Of a stretch of DNA of 45,528 bases, positions 21,302 to 29,276 are shown one piece after another. The stretch covers positions 1 to 45,528 of the forward strand of contig JAIRRJ010000011.1 in assembly GCA_031256035.1 (NCBI GenBank), read 5' to 3'. The stretch is from Treponema sp. Its GTDB lineage: Bacteria; Spirochaetota; Spirochaetia; Treponematales; Breznakiellaceae. Position 1 is the first letter of the stretch; each line of letters begins with the position of its first letter. The notes beneath the pieces were generated by a model. That model saw only the letters and a program-made list of their open reading frames with translations, was not told the origin of the DNA and searched no databases. The translations under genes and the position numbers were made by a program.

Positions 21302-21751
21302 ATGAAAAAGTTATTTTTTGCGGTAGTGTTATTTATTGTTCTGACAGCGAGCTGCGGCAGTGCGCCAAAATTTTCGGATGTAGTTGGAAAAGAATGGAAA
21401 CTAATCGAAGTCCATATTGACGGCAAAAGCATCAATTTTGACCGGAGCGCCCTTGTCAACGATGGTTTCGGCGAAATTTTCACCCTGACCTTTGACGCCG
21501 AAATGATCGGCGGAACAGGAGCGCCGAACCGCTACTCTGCTCCCTTCACCCCCGGTAACAAACAAACCCTCACTGTATTGCCGGCGCGCGCAACCCTGAT
21601 GGCTCCCATCCGTGAGCCGGAAAAATTCAAGGAACATGATTTCTTTATTTTCATTCAAAATACCTACGAATGGAATTTGGTAAATACGAACCTGGAACTT
21701 CATTCAAAAAGTGAAAACGGCGCGGAAGTGAAATTGGTGTTTTCCCTGTAG
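21302..21751 (+). CDS. META-domain-like lipoprotein
   Basis: A protein of 149 residues. The N-terminus is a classical lipoprotein signal, basic start, hydrophobic core and LTASC lipobox (Cys near residue 18). The mature part starts GKEWKLIEVHIDGK, followed by FTLTFD, and resembles the META/HslJ domain, small beta-barrel proteins linked to heat and drug stress. ATG 21302 follows GGGGGAAG. A TATAAT-like box lies at about 21279, giving it its own promoter after gyrA. Confidence 0.75.
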   Translation: MKKLFFAVVLFIVLTASCGSAPKFSDVVGKEWKLIEVHIDGKSINFDRSALVNDGFGEIFTLTFDAEMIGGTGAPNRYSAPFTPGNKQTLTVLPARATLMAPIREPEKFKEHDFFIFIQNTYEWNLVNTNLELHSKSENGAEVKLVFSL

Positions 21752-21864
21752 GAGTCACCTTTTTGATATTCGCACTGGGGCCAAAGACAAACCATCCCCC
21801 GTCTGAAAGAAATGTGCAAGGGAAATTTTTCAATGGGTTATTGCACCCTGCCAGGGGAGAGGCT

Positions 21865-22689
21865 ATGAAACTCCTTAAGACCGCCCTGCTGTTTTTTGCC
21901 GTTATGCCGGTATTCGTCTCTTGTGCGACACTCGGCGACTTAGTGCGGATTTTTGTTATTGAAAGCGGTGAAGGGGCGCTAAGAAAAGCGGTGCACAGGA
22001 GAGAAATTCGCGCGGAGATGAGAAAATATGCCGGCGTTCTGTACCCGGGGCGCACGAAAACCGTTATGTACGGTAGGGACTATTCCATAATCGGCCCCCC
22101 CTCGACTCTCAGAGTCTATTTATATTTGAGACCCGGCACCTACAGCCGCGAAACGGTAACCGCGGTAAGGGACGGGCTTGTCGCTTTTTTTGAACGCAAC
22201 ACTTGGGAAGCCAGGGGAATGTATGGTTACTGGGGAAGTTGCCGCATAGAATTTATTTTAGGGAAAGGCGGAAAAACCGTTTACATCCTTAAAAGTGAAG
22301 TCAATCAGAGTGATTGGGAAGAACACCGGCTGGATTCCGATATTTTACCCAGAATGCTCAGAGGGAAAACGATACGCAACGAAGAGCTTGATACCCTGCT
22401 GGGCAGACATACCGACTGTCTGGACATGGAACAATCTGTTTATATGTATAACGCCGTCAATTTTGATATTGATTTCCGGTTTGTCGTCAGGGAGGGTTAT
22501 GACCCCGAAACAATTGTCGCGCTGGGAGATGGCCTTGCTGATTTTTTTGACAGGAATCGGCAGAAATTAACGGATGAATACGGCCGATTTGATATGATCC
22601 AAGTTTTCTTTTTTATAGAACGCAACCGCCCTATCCTCTTTTTTTTTCTGGATAACCGGGACAACAAGTGGGTGTGGGTGCGACAGTGA
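21865..22689 (+). CDS. Hypothetical lipoprotein with two similar halves
   Basis: A protein of 274 residues. A lipoprotein signal ends in VFVSC. Two parts resemble each other: RVYLYLRPGTYSRETVTA with DGLVAFFERN (residues ~78-110), and DFRFVVREGYDPETIVAL with DGLADFFDRN (~210-245), each followed by a short beta-rich stretch. This suggests an internal duplication. I recognise no family. An upstream ATG at 21763 exists, but ATG 21865 has GGGGAGAGG and the proper signal. A small hairpin at 22682-22701 overlaps its stop and may end transcription. Confidence 0.75.
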   Translation: MKLLKTALLFFAVMPVFVSCATLGDLVRIFVIESGEGALRKAVHRREIRAEMRKYAGVLYPGRTKTVMYGRDYSIIGPPSTLRVYLYLRPGTYSRETVTAVRDGLVAFFERNTWEARGMYGYWGSCRIEFILGKGGKTVYILKSEVNQSDWEEHRLDSDILPRMLRGKTIRNEELDTLLGRHTDCLDMEQSVYMYNAVNFDIDFRFVVREGYDPETIVALGDGLADFFDRNRQKLTDEYGRFDMIQVFFFIERNRPILFFFLDNRDNKWVWVRQ

Positions 22690-22789
22690 CCTCGTACTGT
22701 CAGAATAATACCAAACCGCCGATTCTTATGTACGGGAAGAAAACTGTGACCCTCCTTTACCTTACCGTTAGCGTATTGCTCCAGAAACG

Positions 22790-22853
22790 GGTGTCAGGCA
22801 CCACCGCTATATGTAGCGACCCCATCCCATATATAGCGTAAGTGCCTGCTACC
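22790..22853. repeat. Nested long hairpin (possible REP/MITE-like element)
   Basis: Outer arms GGTGTCAGGCAC (22790-22801) and GTGCCTGCTACC (22842-22853) pair at 10 of 12 positions. Inner arms CGCTATATG (22805-22813) and CATATATAGCG (22828-22838) pair with one bulge. The two-level stem resembles mobile palindromic repeats or a structured RNA end. Confidence 0.5.
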
Positions 22854-22969
22854 AGCGCCTGCCGCTCAGGCTAAAGCCTTCGCGCCTTTATGGTATGTTC
22901 AGAATTTACTGAGGCTACAGCGTTATAGGTTTAGTCAGAGAACGCCCTGTCGGGCGCTGTTACTTGCTG

Positions 22970-22985
22970 TGTTTCACGTGAAACT
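22970..22985. promoter_or_regulatory. parS centromere site 1
   Basis: TGTTTCACGTGAAACT matches the ParB-binding palindrome known from B. subtilis (ending in A) at 15 of 16 positions. ParB spreading from such sites drives origin segregation. No parA/parB genes are in this window. Confidence 0.85.
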
Positions 22986-23012
22986 TTTTGGCGCTGGCAA
23001 AGCTAAAGCGCC

Positions 23013-23363
23013 TCAGTTTTTCAGGGCGTTTTCAACCGCTTTCAAAATGGCCTTACTGCTTCCGGTTGCTCCGCTTACCACATCAACATCAAGATTTTGG
23101 GCTTCAATAATTTTTGGAACAATAGCTTCCGCTTTTTTACCCCTGCCGTTGAAATGCTGAATAATCACGATTGAGGACATTGCCTTGTTTTTTACAGTTA
23201 CATCCAAAGTTACCCGTACCGGCCCTACTTTGGATTTTCCCTGATAAGTCCCATCGGAGATTTTGTCCAAATCCGGCGAATTGATTATGATTTTGTTCAG
23301 GTCTACACAGGACGCAAAAAGAGCCGCGCCAATGATTAGGACGAAAAGTTTGTTAATTTTCAT
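23013..23363 (-). CDS. FMN-binding domain lipoprotein
   Basis: A protein of 116 residues. A short signal ends in LFASC, a lipobox. The rest is a small FMN_bind domain: DGTYQGKSKVGPVRVTLDV, a polar helix, and VSGATGSSKAILKAV near the end, where the threonine of SGAT is the site of covalent flavin attachment in RnfG/NqrC-type proteins. It probably carries electrons outside the membrane. The frame extends to 23417, but its first residues (FHVKH) only translate the parS palindrome, so ATG 23361-23363 is chosen. parS sites lie on both sides. Confidence 0.85.
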   Translation of the reverse strand: MKINKLFVLIIGAALFASCVDLNKIIINSPDLDKISDGTYQGKSKVGPVRVTLDVTVKNKAMSSIVIIQHFNGRGKKAEAIVPKIIEAQNLDVDVVSGATGSSKAILKAVENALKN

Positions 23364-23400
23364 AAAATAAGTATATGCCGAAAAAGTGCTCAGTAGGGAG

Positions 23401-23416
23401 TGTTTCACGTGGAACA
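23401..23416. promoter_or_regulatory. parS centromere site 2
   Basis: TGTTTCACGTGGAACA matches the parS palindrome at 15 of 16 positions. It lies 430 bp from site 1, just upstream of the FMN-binding gene. Confidence 0.85.
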
Positions 23417-23552
23417 ATTAATCGCATCCGAAGGGTGTAGATGCACAAAATCGACACGTTCCAGCGCCGGACAAGTTTTTCAAGACAAGTAAATGCAGGC
23501 AAGATTTATCTTGCCGTCCGCGCTGCGGTCAAAGCGAGGTATGCTCAAATAT

Positions 23553-23972
23553 TTACAGGATATTATTTATAGCGGTGCGTTCCGCCTTTTTCTGCGACTG
23601 GCGTTTTTTCGCCTGTAGCCGTTTTTCCTTGGCGGCTTTGCTGGGCTTAGTTGGGCGGCGGCGTTTGGGAAGCTTTCCCGCTGAAACAATCAAAGCCTCC
23701 ATGCGGGAATATGCCCGCTCCAGATTAGTCCGCTGAGAGCGTTCTTCATCCGAAGCGATAACGATTTCCCCTTCATTGGTTATCCGGTTTCCCAGAACGG
23801 ATTTTGCCCTTTCCAGCTCAGTTTCAGAAAGCCCCGCTAAATCCGCGAGCCGCAGTCTCAGCGTTACCTTTGTACTGACTTTATTTACATTCTGCCCGCC
23901 CGGTCCGCCGGAACGGGAAAAGCTTGCTTCGGCGAAGGTGTGGATTGATTGGTGTAAAAGAGAGAGGTTCAT
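23553..23972 (-). CDS. arfB: ArfB-type peptidyl-tRNA hydrolase (ribosome rescue)
   Basis: A protein of 139 residues. Near residue 23 is the GGQ motif (SGGPGGQNVNK), which enters the peptidyl-transferase centre and releases the stalled peptide. The C-terminal tail is rich in Lys and Arg (KRRRPTKPSKAAKEKR), needed to sit in the empty mRNA channel. The single GGQ domain with a basic tail and no codon-reading domain separates ArfB/YaeJ from release factors 1 and 2. The product is cytoplasmic and ribosome-bound. Confidence 0.93.
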   Translation of the reverse strand: MNLSLLHQSIHTFAEASFSRSGGPGGQNVNKVSTKVTLRLRLADLAGLSETELERAKSVLGNRITNEGEIVIASDEERSQRTNLERAYSRMEALIVSAGKLPKRRRPTKPSKAAKEKRLQAKKRQSQKKAERTAINNIL

Positions 23973-23998
23973 GGTTTTCCGGCAATATTATACATAAA

Positions 23999-24017
23999 AT
24001 TTAACCACGAACCACAC
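23999..24017 (+). repeat. Left 19-bp inverted repeat around the GxxExxY gene
   Basis: ATTTAACCACGAACCACAC, matched without mismatch in inverted orientation at 24434-24452. Together they bracket the complete GxxExxY gene. Confidence 0.75.
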
Positions 24018-24033
24018 GAACTTTTTTCATATC

Positions 24034-24465
24034 TTATCTGACCATCCTGATTATTTCCGCTTTGGGATAATGATTAAAATTTACCAGTATACCTAATCTG
24101 AAACCTGTAGCTGCCATATAATTCATTAACTGTGCTTTGTGTTGTTCGGTGATTTTTGACACCGCCTTTAATTCTAATATGATTTTATCAAAACAGACGA
24201 TATCGGCAACAAACTTTTTTGTTAGTGGAGTACCATCATAAATAATTTCTAATTCCTGTTGTGAATTGAAAGGAATATGATTCCGTTTTAATTCTATCTC
24301 CAATGCCTCCTGATATACCGATTCAAGAAAACCACAACCCAGTTTTTTGTTGACCGCATATATGCAACGATTAATTTTATAACATTCGTCTTTATATATT
24401 ATTTCTACATTTTCTTTTTGTTCGTGCTGGTTAGTGTGGTTCGTGGTTAAATTCTTATCTTGCAT
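24034..24465 (-). CDS. GxxExxY protein
   Basis: A protein of 143 residues. The family motif GFLESVYQEAL gives the name (near residue 45). Further on, FVADIVCFDKIILELKA shows D and ExK spaced as in PD-(D/E)xK nuclease-like folds, and the end reads GILVNFNHYP. GxxExxY proteins are common and scattered in spirochaetes and Bacteroidetes, with no settled function. The first residues (NLTTNHTNQHE) are encoded by the right inverted repeat, so translation may start later, for example near VEIIYKDECYK. Repeats at both ends suggest it moves as a unit. Confidence 0.85.
   Translation of the reverse strand: MQDKNLTTNHTNQHEQKENVEIIYKDECYKINRCIYAVNKKLGCGFLESVYQEALEIELKRNHIPFNSQQELEIIYDGTPLTKKFVADIVCFDKIILELKAVSKITEQHKAQLMNYMAATGFRLGILVNFNHYPKAEIIRMVR
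24434..24452 (-). repeat. Right 19-bp inverted repeat around the GxxExxY gene
   Basis: Exact inverted copy of 23999-24017, overlapping the 5' end of the coding frame. Confidence 0.75.
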
Positions 24466-24579
24466 ATTTTGAAAAGTATATCAGGCTTGAAAACTGTCGG
24501 CAATATTTACCAGTGTTTTTACGTCAGGTCATTATCGAACGGAATTAGTCCAGGGGTGTTCATCTTCAATTCTTCCCTC

Positions 24580-24624
24580 TTGACAATTGGGTAAAATTAG
24601 GTATAATTAGGTATTAAGAGGTAC
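24580..24624 (+). promoter_or_regulatory. Promoter and possible operator of the Fic gene
   Basis: TTGACA (24580-24585), a 16-nt spacer and TATAAT (24602-24607). Two direct copies of ATTAGGTA and a related AGAGGTA overlap and follow the -10, spaced about one helical turn, which could bind the C-terminal HTH of the Fic protein. AGAGG before the ATG is the ribosome-binding site. Confidence 0.65.
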
Positions 24625-24627
24625 AAA

Positions 24628-25689
24628 ATGCCGGATGTCAGGAATATCAGGGTTACCCCGCAGATGCTGGCACAGATTGCGGAGCTTGACGAATTCAAGG
24701 GGGCATGGGCGGGGTTTGAGCGCCTGAGGCCGGAGCAGCTTAAAGCGCTTAAAAAAATGTCCACGATTGAATCTGTTGGATCGTCAAATCGTATTGAGGG
24801 CAACAAGCTTTCGGACGAAGAAGTCGAAAGATTTCTTTCCCGAATTAACAAAAAATCTTTTAAGTCGCGGGATGAAGAAGAAGTTGCAGGCTATGCCGAA
24901 CTCATGAATACAATTTTTGACAATTATCCGGTTATCCCTTTAACTGAAAATTACATCAAACAACTGCACCAGATTTTACTTCGCTATGTCGGCAAAGATG
25001 CAAGGCATCGCGGTGAATACAAAAAATTACCCAACTCTGTCGCGGCATTCGACCCAAACGGCAAAGAGATCGGGATTGTATTTGAAACAGCCTCGCCTTT
25101 TGATACGCCCCGCCTGATGGAGGAGTTGACGGAATGGACGCGCAAAAACCTTGATGATCCGTTCCTGCATCCGCTGATTGTAATTGGCATATTTATCGTA
25201 CATTTCCTTGCGATTCACCCGTTCCAGGACGGAAACGGACGGATTTCGCGGGCGCTCACTACCATGCTATTATTAAAGAAAAATTATGCCTATGTTCCGT
25301 ATAGTTCCATGGAATCCATGATTGAGGCGGGCAAGGAGGGGTACTATCGCGCACTTCGCCGGACGCAAAAAGGCATTTGGAGCGGCAAGGCAGATTATGA
25401 ACCGTGGTTGTCTTTCTTTTTCACGGCTATGCAAAAACAGAAGAGGCTCCTCGAAAGCAAGATTGGCGCAATGTTGAGCGATGATACAAAATTGACGCGC
25501 AATCAACTGGCGATTTTGGAATTGTTTGACGATAAGCCTGAATGGGGATCTTCTGAGATTGCCTCGCAGTTGGAAATGAATATCGAAACTACAAAGAAAA
25601 ACCTGAAAATCCTCGTTGATAACAAATACCTGATGAAGCATGGCACAACCAAGGGCGCGTGGTATGCGGTTGCGGTAAAAAAATTGTAA
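24628..25689 (+). CDS. Fic-family AMP-transferase with N-terminal inhibitory motif and C-terminal HTH
   Basis: A protein of 353 residues. Near residue 51 is SSNRIEGN, matching the inhibitory helix motif (S/T)xxxE(G/N) that blocks ATP binding in class II Fic proteins. The catalytic HPFQDGNGRISR is near residue 196, with all catalytic residues present. The C-terminus (from ~290) looks like a winged helix (LAILELFDDKPEWGSSEIASQL). Fic enzymes transfer AMP to target hydroxyls; the target here is unknown. The built-in inhibitor means no separate antitoxin is needed. The -10/-35 just upstream and direct repeats suggest self-control. Confidence 0.92.
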   Translation: MPDVRNIRVTPQMLAQIAELDEFKGAWAGFERLRPEQLKALKKMSTIESVGSSNRIEGNKLSDEEVERFLSRINKKSFKSRDEEEVAGYAELMNTIFDNYPVIPLTENYIKQLHQILLRYVGKDARHRGEYKKLPNSVAAFDPNGKEIGIVFETASPFDTPRLMEELTEWTRKNLDDPFLHPLIVIGIFIVHFLAIHPFQDGNGRISRALTTMLLLKKNYAYVPYSSMESMIEAGKEGYYRALRRTQKGIWSGKADYEPWLSFFFTAMQKQKRLLESKIGAMLSDDTKLTRNQLAILELFDDKPEWGSSEIASQLEMNIETTKKNLKILVDNKYLMKHGTTKGAWYAVAVKKL

Positions 25690-25718
25690 TGACGCCATTT
25701 TTGCCGTATAATTCAAAC

Positions 25719-27950
25719 ATGGATGAGGAAAAACAAAAACAGACCATCGCGATAGTAGATGACAGCATGGTAAGCCTGAAAGCCGGGAAAATCATACTTA
25801 AAGAAAAATATCAGGTGTTTGCGGTTCCGTCCGGGGAAAAACTCTTTGAGCTTCTTGATAATATCAAACTGAATCTAATACTCCTTGATGTTGAAATGCC
25901 GGGAATGAACGGGTATGAGGTGATAAAGCGGCTGAAATCAGAGGAGCGCAGCAAAAATATACCGGTTGTCTTTCTCACTTCCCGCGATGATCCTGAGAGT
26001 GAACTACAGGGGTTAAACCTCGGCGCCATTGATTATATGCAGAAACCTTTTTCCGCTCCCCTCCTGCTGAAACGGATTGAGACTCACCTTCTGATGATTT
26101 CACAGGCTGAAGAAGTTCAGCGCGCAAGGGAACAGGCTGAGGCTGCCAGCCGCGCAAAAAGCACGTTTCTGGCACAGATGAGCCATGAAATACGTACTCC
26201 GTTAAACGCCATAATCGGGATGAGCGAATTGATGAGGGTGGATAATCTTGATGATGTTCAGAAAGGTTATGTCAGCGATATTCAGGATATGTCCAAATCC
26301 CTGCTCTACATTATAAATGATGTTCTGGATATGTCAAAAATCGAAGCTGGGAAAATGGATATTGTGCCGGTTCATTTCCATTTAGAAGAAATATTTTCGC
26401 ATCTGTGTTCGACTTACCATTATCTAGCACGTAACAAAGACCTCGAATTCCGCAGTTGGCTTGATCCTCAGCTTCCCGAAATAATTTTCGCAGACGAGAT
26501 ACGGATACGGCAAATTGTTACAAACATTATGGGGAATGCGGTTAAATATACCCGCCAGGGTTTTGTGGAATTGCGAATGGGAATGGCAGAACTGAACAAT
26601 GAAAATTGGCTTACCATTGCCGCGATAGATTCGGGGATAGGAATTAAGGAAGAGGATCGCCAGCATATTTTCGATTCATTCCAGCAGGTGGATCAGGCGA
26701 GGAACCGGCATATTCAGGGAACAGGCCTTGGGCTTGCTATCACATTGAAACTGGTGCAATTGATGAGCGGGACCATCGACTTTGAAAGCGAGTACGGCAA
26801 GGGTACAACTTTTACCGTTTATCTTCCGCTGGTTGCCGGCGATCCGAAAAAAGCGGAGGGGCGGATCAATTTTGAGCGTGTAATGGCAACGGAAAATATC
26901 CCGCTCCTTGTGGTTGATGACAATCCGGTAAATCTTACGGTGGCTCTGGGATTTTTGGCTACTCACAATATCAAAGCTGAAACCGCGTCTTCGGGCATGG
27001 AAGCTCTTCAAAAAATTCAGGAAAGAACCAGCGCCGGTTCCCCGTATGTTTTTGTCTTTATGGATCACATGATGCCCGAAATGGACGGTCTTGAAACAAC
27101 AAAACGGATTCGCGCATGGGAACAAAAAACCGGGCGAACACCGCTGCCGATTGTCGCGTTATCTGCAAGTGCGGTGGCGGGAGTGGACACCTTGTTCTTT
27201 GAAGCGGGAATGAACGATTTCATCTCCAAGCCGATTATCGCAAACCAGCTTAACCGGGTACTGGGAAAATGGCTGCCTCAGGACAAAATAAGCATCGGCG
27301 CCGCTGAAGCTCCCTCGGCGGCTGCAACGAAGGATGATCCGATAATACGAGAACTGTCTCGGATAGATGGTCTTGATGCCGGCGCAGGGCTGACAAATTC
27401 GGGGCAAAACTCTGGTACTTATGTTCAAGTACTGCGCCAATTCTCGGATGGCGGCGATTCTTACCTTGAAGAACTCAATGCCGCCTTGAGCGCCGAATCA
27501 TGGGGGGACTATTGCATCAAGGCTCATGCGCTAAAGGGCGTGCTTGCCAGTATCGGAATGGAAAAGCTCTCCAAGCGGGCAGCCCGGCTGGAAAAGGCAT
27601 CGAACAACAGCGCGGGCGAATTTTCCCCTTCGCTGTGTAAAGAAGAGACAGCGTCTTTCTGCGCTGCCCTTTCGGAATTTTTGACATTGCTCAGAAGGAC
27701 ATCGCTTTTCAATTCAACTGCCGAAAATAAAGAGAGGCCTGCGGGAAACAAACAATTTCTGAAAGAGCAGAAGGAATTGCTCAAGAAGGCTTGCGAACTT
27801 TGTTCCGCCGAGGAAGCCGAAAAGATTGCCGCCGCTCTGGGGGAATTTAGCTGGGGCGGAGAAACTCAGGCGGCTCTGGAAAAAATACGGCGGTTTGCCG
27901 CGTCTTATGATTTTGACAAAGTATTGGAAATAATTGATAATCTGCAATAG
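25719..27950 (+). CDS. Hybrid histidine kinase (REC-HisKA-HATPase-REC-Hpt)
   Basis: A protein of 743 residues with no membrane segment, so it is a soluble phosphorelay kinase. In order: receiver 1 (IVDDSMVSLKAG, LILLDVEMPGMNGYE), a short coiled coil, HisKA with SHEIRTPLNAIIGM, HATPase with N-box NAVKYT, DSGIGI and GTGLGLAI, receiver 2 (VVDDNPVN, FMDHMMPEMDG, SKPI), an Hpt domain (KAHALKGVLASIG) and a helical tail. Alternative ATG 25689 overlaps the Fic stop as TAATG; ATG 25719 gives the usual start before receiver 1, though neither has a clear ribosome-binding site. A response regulator and a hemerythrin follow on the same strand. Confidence 0.9.
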   Translation: MDEEKQKQTIAIVDDSMVSLKAGKIILKEKYQVFAVPSGEKLFELLDNIKLNLILLDVEMPGMNGYEVIKRLKSEERSKNIPVVFLTSRDDPESELQGLNLGAIDYMQKPFSAPLLLKRIETHLLMISQAEEVQRAREQAEAASRAKSTFLAQMSHEIRTPLNAIIGMSELMRVDNLDDVQKGYVSDIQDMSKSLLYIINDVLDMSKIEAGKMDIVPVHFHLEEIFSHLCSTYHYLARNKDLEFRSWLDPQLPEIIFADEIRIRQIVTNIMGNAVKYTRQGFVELRMGMAELNNENWLTIAAIDSGIGIKEEDRQHIFDSFQQVDQARNRHIQGTGLGLAITLKLVQLMSGTIDFESEYGKGTTFTVYLPLVAGDPKKAEGRINFERVMATENIPLLVVDDNPVNLTVALGFLATHNIKAETASSGMEALQKIQERTSAGSPYVFVFMDHMMPEMDGLETTKRIRAWEQKTGRTPLPIVALSASAVAGVDTLFFEAGMNDFISKPIIANQLNRVLGKWLPQDKISIGAAEAPSAAATKDDPIIRELSRIDGLDAGAGLTNSGQNSGTYVQVLRQFSDGGDSYLEELNAALSAESWGDYCIKAHALKGVLASIGMEKLSKRAARLEKASNNSAGEFSPSLCKEETASFCAALSEFLTLLRRTSLFNSTAENKERPAGNKQFLKEQKELLKKACELCSAEEAEKIAAALGEFSWGGETQAALEKIRRFAASYDFDKVLEIIDNLQ

Positions 27951-27959
27951 GGGTGGTTT

Positions 27960-28583
27960 ATGGCTGGAAAGAAAATAATTCTCGCAGTTGACGACATGGC
28001 GGAAAATCTTACCCTTTTACGGTCAATGCTGGAGAAGCATTTTGATGTCCGGCTTGCCAAATCCGGCAATATGGCGCTAACGCTGCTTGAAAATACTCGT
28101 GTTGATCTTATCCTTCTGGATATTGAGATGCCGGGTATGTCAGGGTTTGAGTTTATGAAAAACTTTCACATCCAAAAACCTGAAAATAAAAAAGTGCCGA
28201 TCATCTTTGTTACATCTCACGCGTCTACGGATTTAATTGCAAAAGCCATTAAAGAGGGCGGAAAGGATTATGTTGTAAAACCCATTAATCCCGATGTGCT
28301 CTACAAAAAAATTGACGCGCTTATCGGCATGCCTTCTTCACACAAGGGTTCTGCTCATACTTTGGAGGGATGCGTGCAAAACCTTCTGGAAGCGGTCAGT
28401 TCCGGGGATAGCGCCCTGGCTGAATCGCATGTAAGAGAGCTTAAAGCTTTTCCCACAAGGGATAATACCATCAACAAGCGTTATATAGATGAAATAGTCA
28501 AATATATTCAAGCCTTTGAGTATGAAAAAGGAATTCAAAAAATCAATCTTCTTCTGCATAATCTTTCACTTACAAATGCATGA
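27960..28583 (+). CDS. Response regulator with C-terminal helical domain
   Basis: A protein of 207 residues. The receiver (residues 1-~125) has VDDMAENL, the phosphoacceptor in LILLDIEMPGM, the threonine of FVTSH and the lysine of VVKPI. The ~80-residue tail has no DNA-binding or enzyme motif; it is helical and resembles the end of the kinase just upstream (EYEKGIQKINLLL here, DFDKVLEIIDNLQ there). It begins 10 bp after the kinase stop, with GGGGTGG before the ATG, so it is co-transcribed and probably its partner. Confidence 0.88.
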   Translation: MAGKKIILAVDDMAENLTLLRSMLEKHFDVRLAKSGNMALTLLENTRVDLILLDIEMPGMSGFEFMKNFHIQKPENKKVPIIFVTSHASTDLIAKAIKEGGKDYVVKPINPDVLYKKIDALIGMPSSHKGSAHTLEGCVQNLLEAVSSGDSALAESHVRELKAFPTRDNTINKRYIDEIVKYIQAFEYEKGIQKINLLLHNLSLTNA

Positions 28584-28607
28584 TTGAGTTTGGAACACGG
28601 AGGAAAA

Positions 28608-29048
28608 ATGCCTGATCAAAAAAAATTAACTGAGGCTCAACATAATCTGATACATCACAATGTTCTTATAATGTGGAAGCCTGAGTACAATCTGGGGATA
28701 CCCATTGTTGACGAACAGCACCGGGGAGTCGTTGCCACCATCAACTCCCTCTATTACGGGATGCAGAACAAGCACGCCGATACCATGCTTCGGCCGGTGA
28801 TTGAAATGATCAATAATTATACAACCATCCATTTTGAAACAGAGGAAGATTTCCTGAAAAAATGCGGCTATCCTGATTTGGAACAGCATCTTGAATTGCA
28901 CAATGAACTTAAAAAAAAGTTGTCATCTGTCGGAAAAAAAAGCATTTGGGAACAGGATCCCAGTCAGTTTATGGAGTTTCTTAAGACATGGTGGATTGAT
29001 CATATTTGTAAGAAAGACTGGTTGTTTCGGGATTATCTTCTGAAATGA
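28608..29048 (+). CDS. Bacteriohemerythrin (oxygen-binding di-iron protein)
   Basis: A protein of 146 residues. The diiron ligands are in the usual order: DEQHRG near residue 42, HFETEEDF near 77, the pair in EQHLELHNE near 98, and WWIDHICKKD near the end. Such proteins bind oxygen, NO or buffer iron and often serve chemosensing or kinase input in motile anaerobes. ATG 28608 has the strong site GGAGG; an upstream TTG frame is ignored. Placed 24 bp after the response regulator, it suggests an oxygen- or NO-related signal for this phosphorelay. Confidence 0.9.
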   Translation: MPDQKKLTEAQHNLIHHNVLIMWKPEYNLGIPIVDEQHRGVVATINSLYYGMQNKHADTMLRPVIEMINNYTTIHFETEEDFLKKCGYPDLEQHLELHNELKKKLSSVGKKSIWEQDPSQFMEFLKTWWIDHICKKDWLFRDYLLK

Positions 29049-29050
29049 AG

Positions 29051-29169
29051 GGTATCAATACCGCAGGGCAAGCCCTGCGCCGGCGACTGCGTCGCCTTCC
29101 GCGGCAAACCGCGGAGTATTAACCCCTTCGTTTCCTCACTCGCTCGGTCATGGCTGTGCAAGCACAGCC
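29051..29169. repeat. Run of five perfect hairpins
   Basis: GGTAT-2 nt-ATACC (29051-29062), GCAGGGC-2-GCCCTGC (29063-29078), GGCGAC-3-GTCGCC (29082-29096), CCGCGG-4-CCGCGG (29099-29114) and GGCTGTGC-2-GCACAGCC (29152-29169). The first could end transcription of the hemerythrin unit. The leading pair has the same layout as at 18105-18131. Confidence 0.65.
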
Positions 29170-29234
29170 GCGACTCTCGCTTCGTTCGTCAATAACGGCA
29201 TCATCCTCCTATCCACTAATCTCTGTTTTCGTAT

Positions 29235-29240
29235 TATAAT
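29235..29240 (+). promoter_or_regulatory. -10 box for the GH13-like gene
   Basis: TATAAT 36 bp before ATG 29277; no convincing -35 was identified. Confidence 0.4.
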
Positions 29241-29276
29241 TGAGTCAGGATTTGGCATCGCGGGAAAGGAGCGCCC

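Larger units (their letters stand above)
22690..23012. other. Structured intergenic stretch with a parS site
   Basis: About 320 bp without a convincing gene. It holds a nested hairpin at 22790-22853, a CGCCC-4 nt-GGGCG hairpin near 22943-22956, and the parS site at 22970-22985. The remaining sequence has no recognisable content. Confidence 0.6.

Noticed and set aside
23364-23417. Upstream start of the FMN-binding protein
   Set aside because: Those codons are the parS palindrome; the lipoprotein signal begins at 23363.
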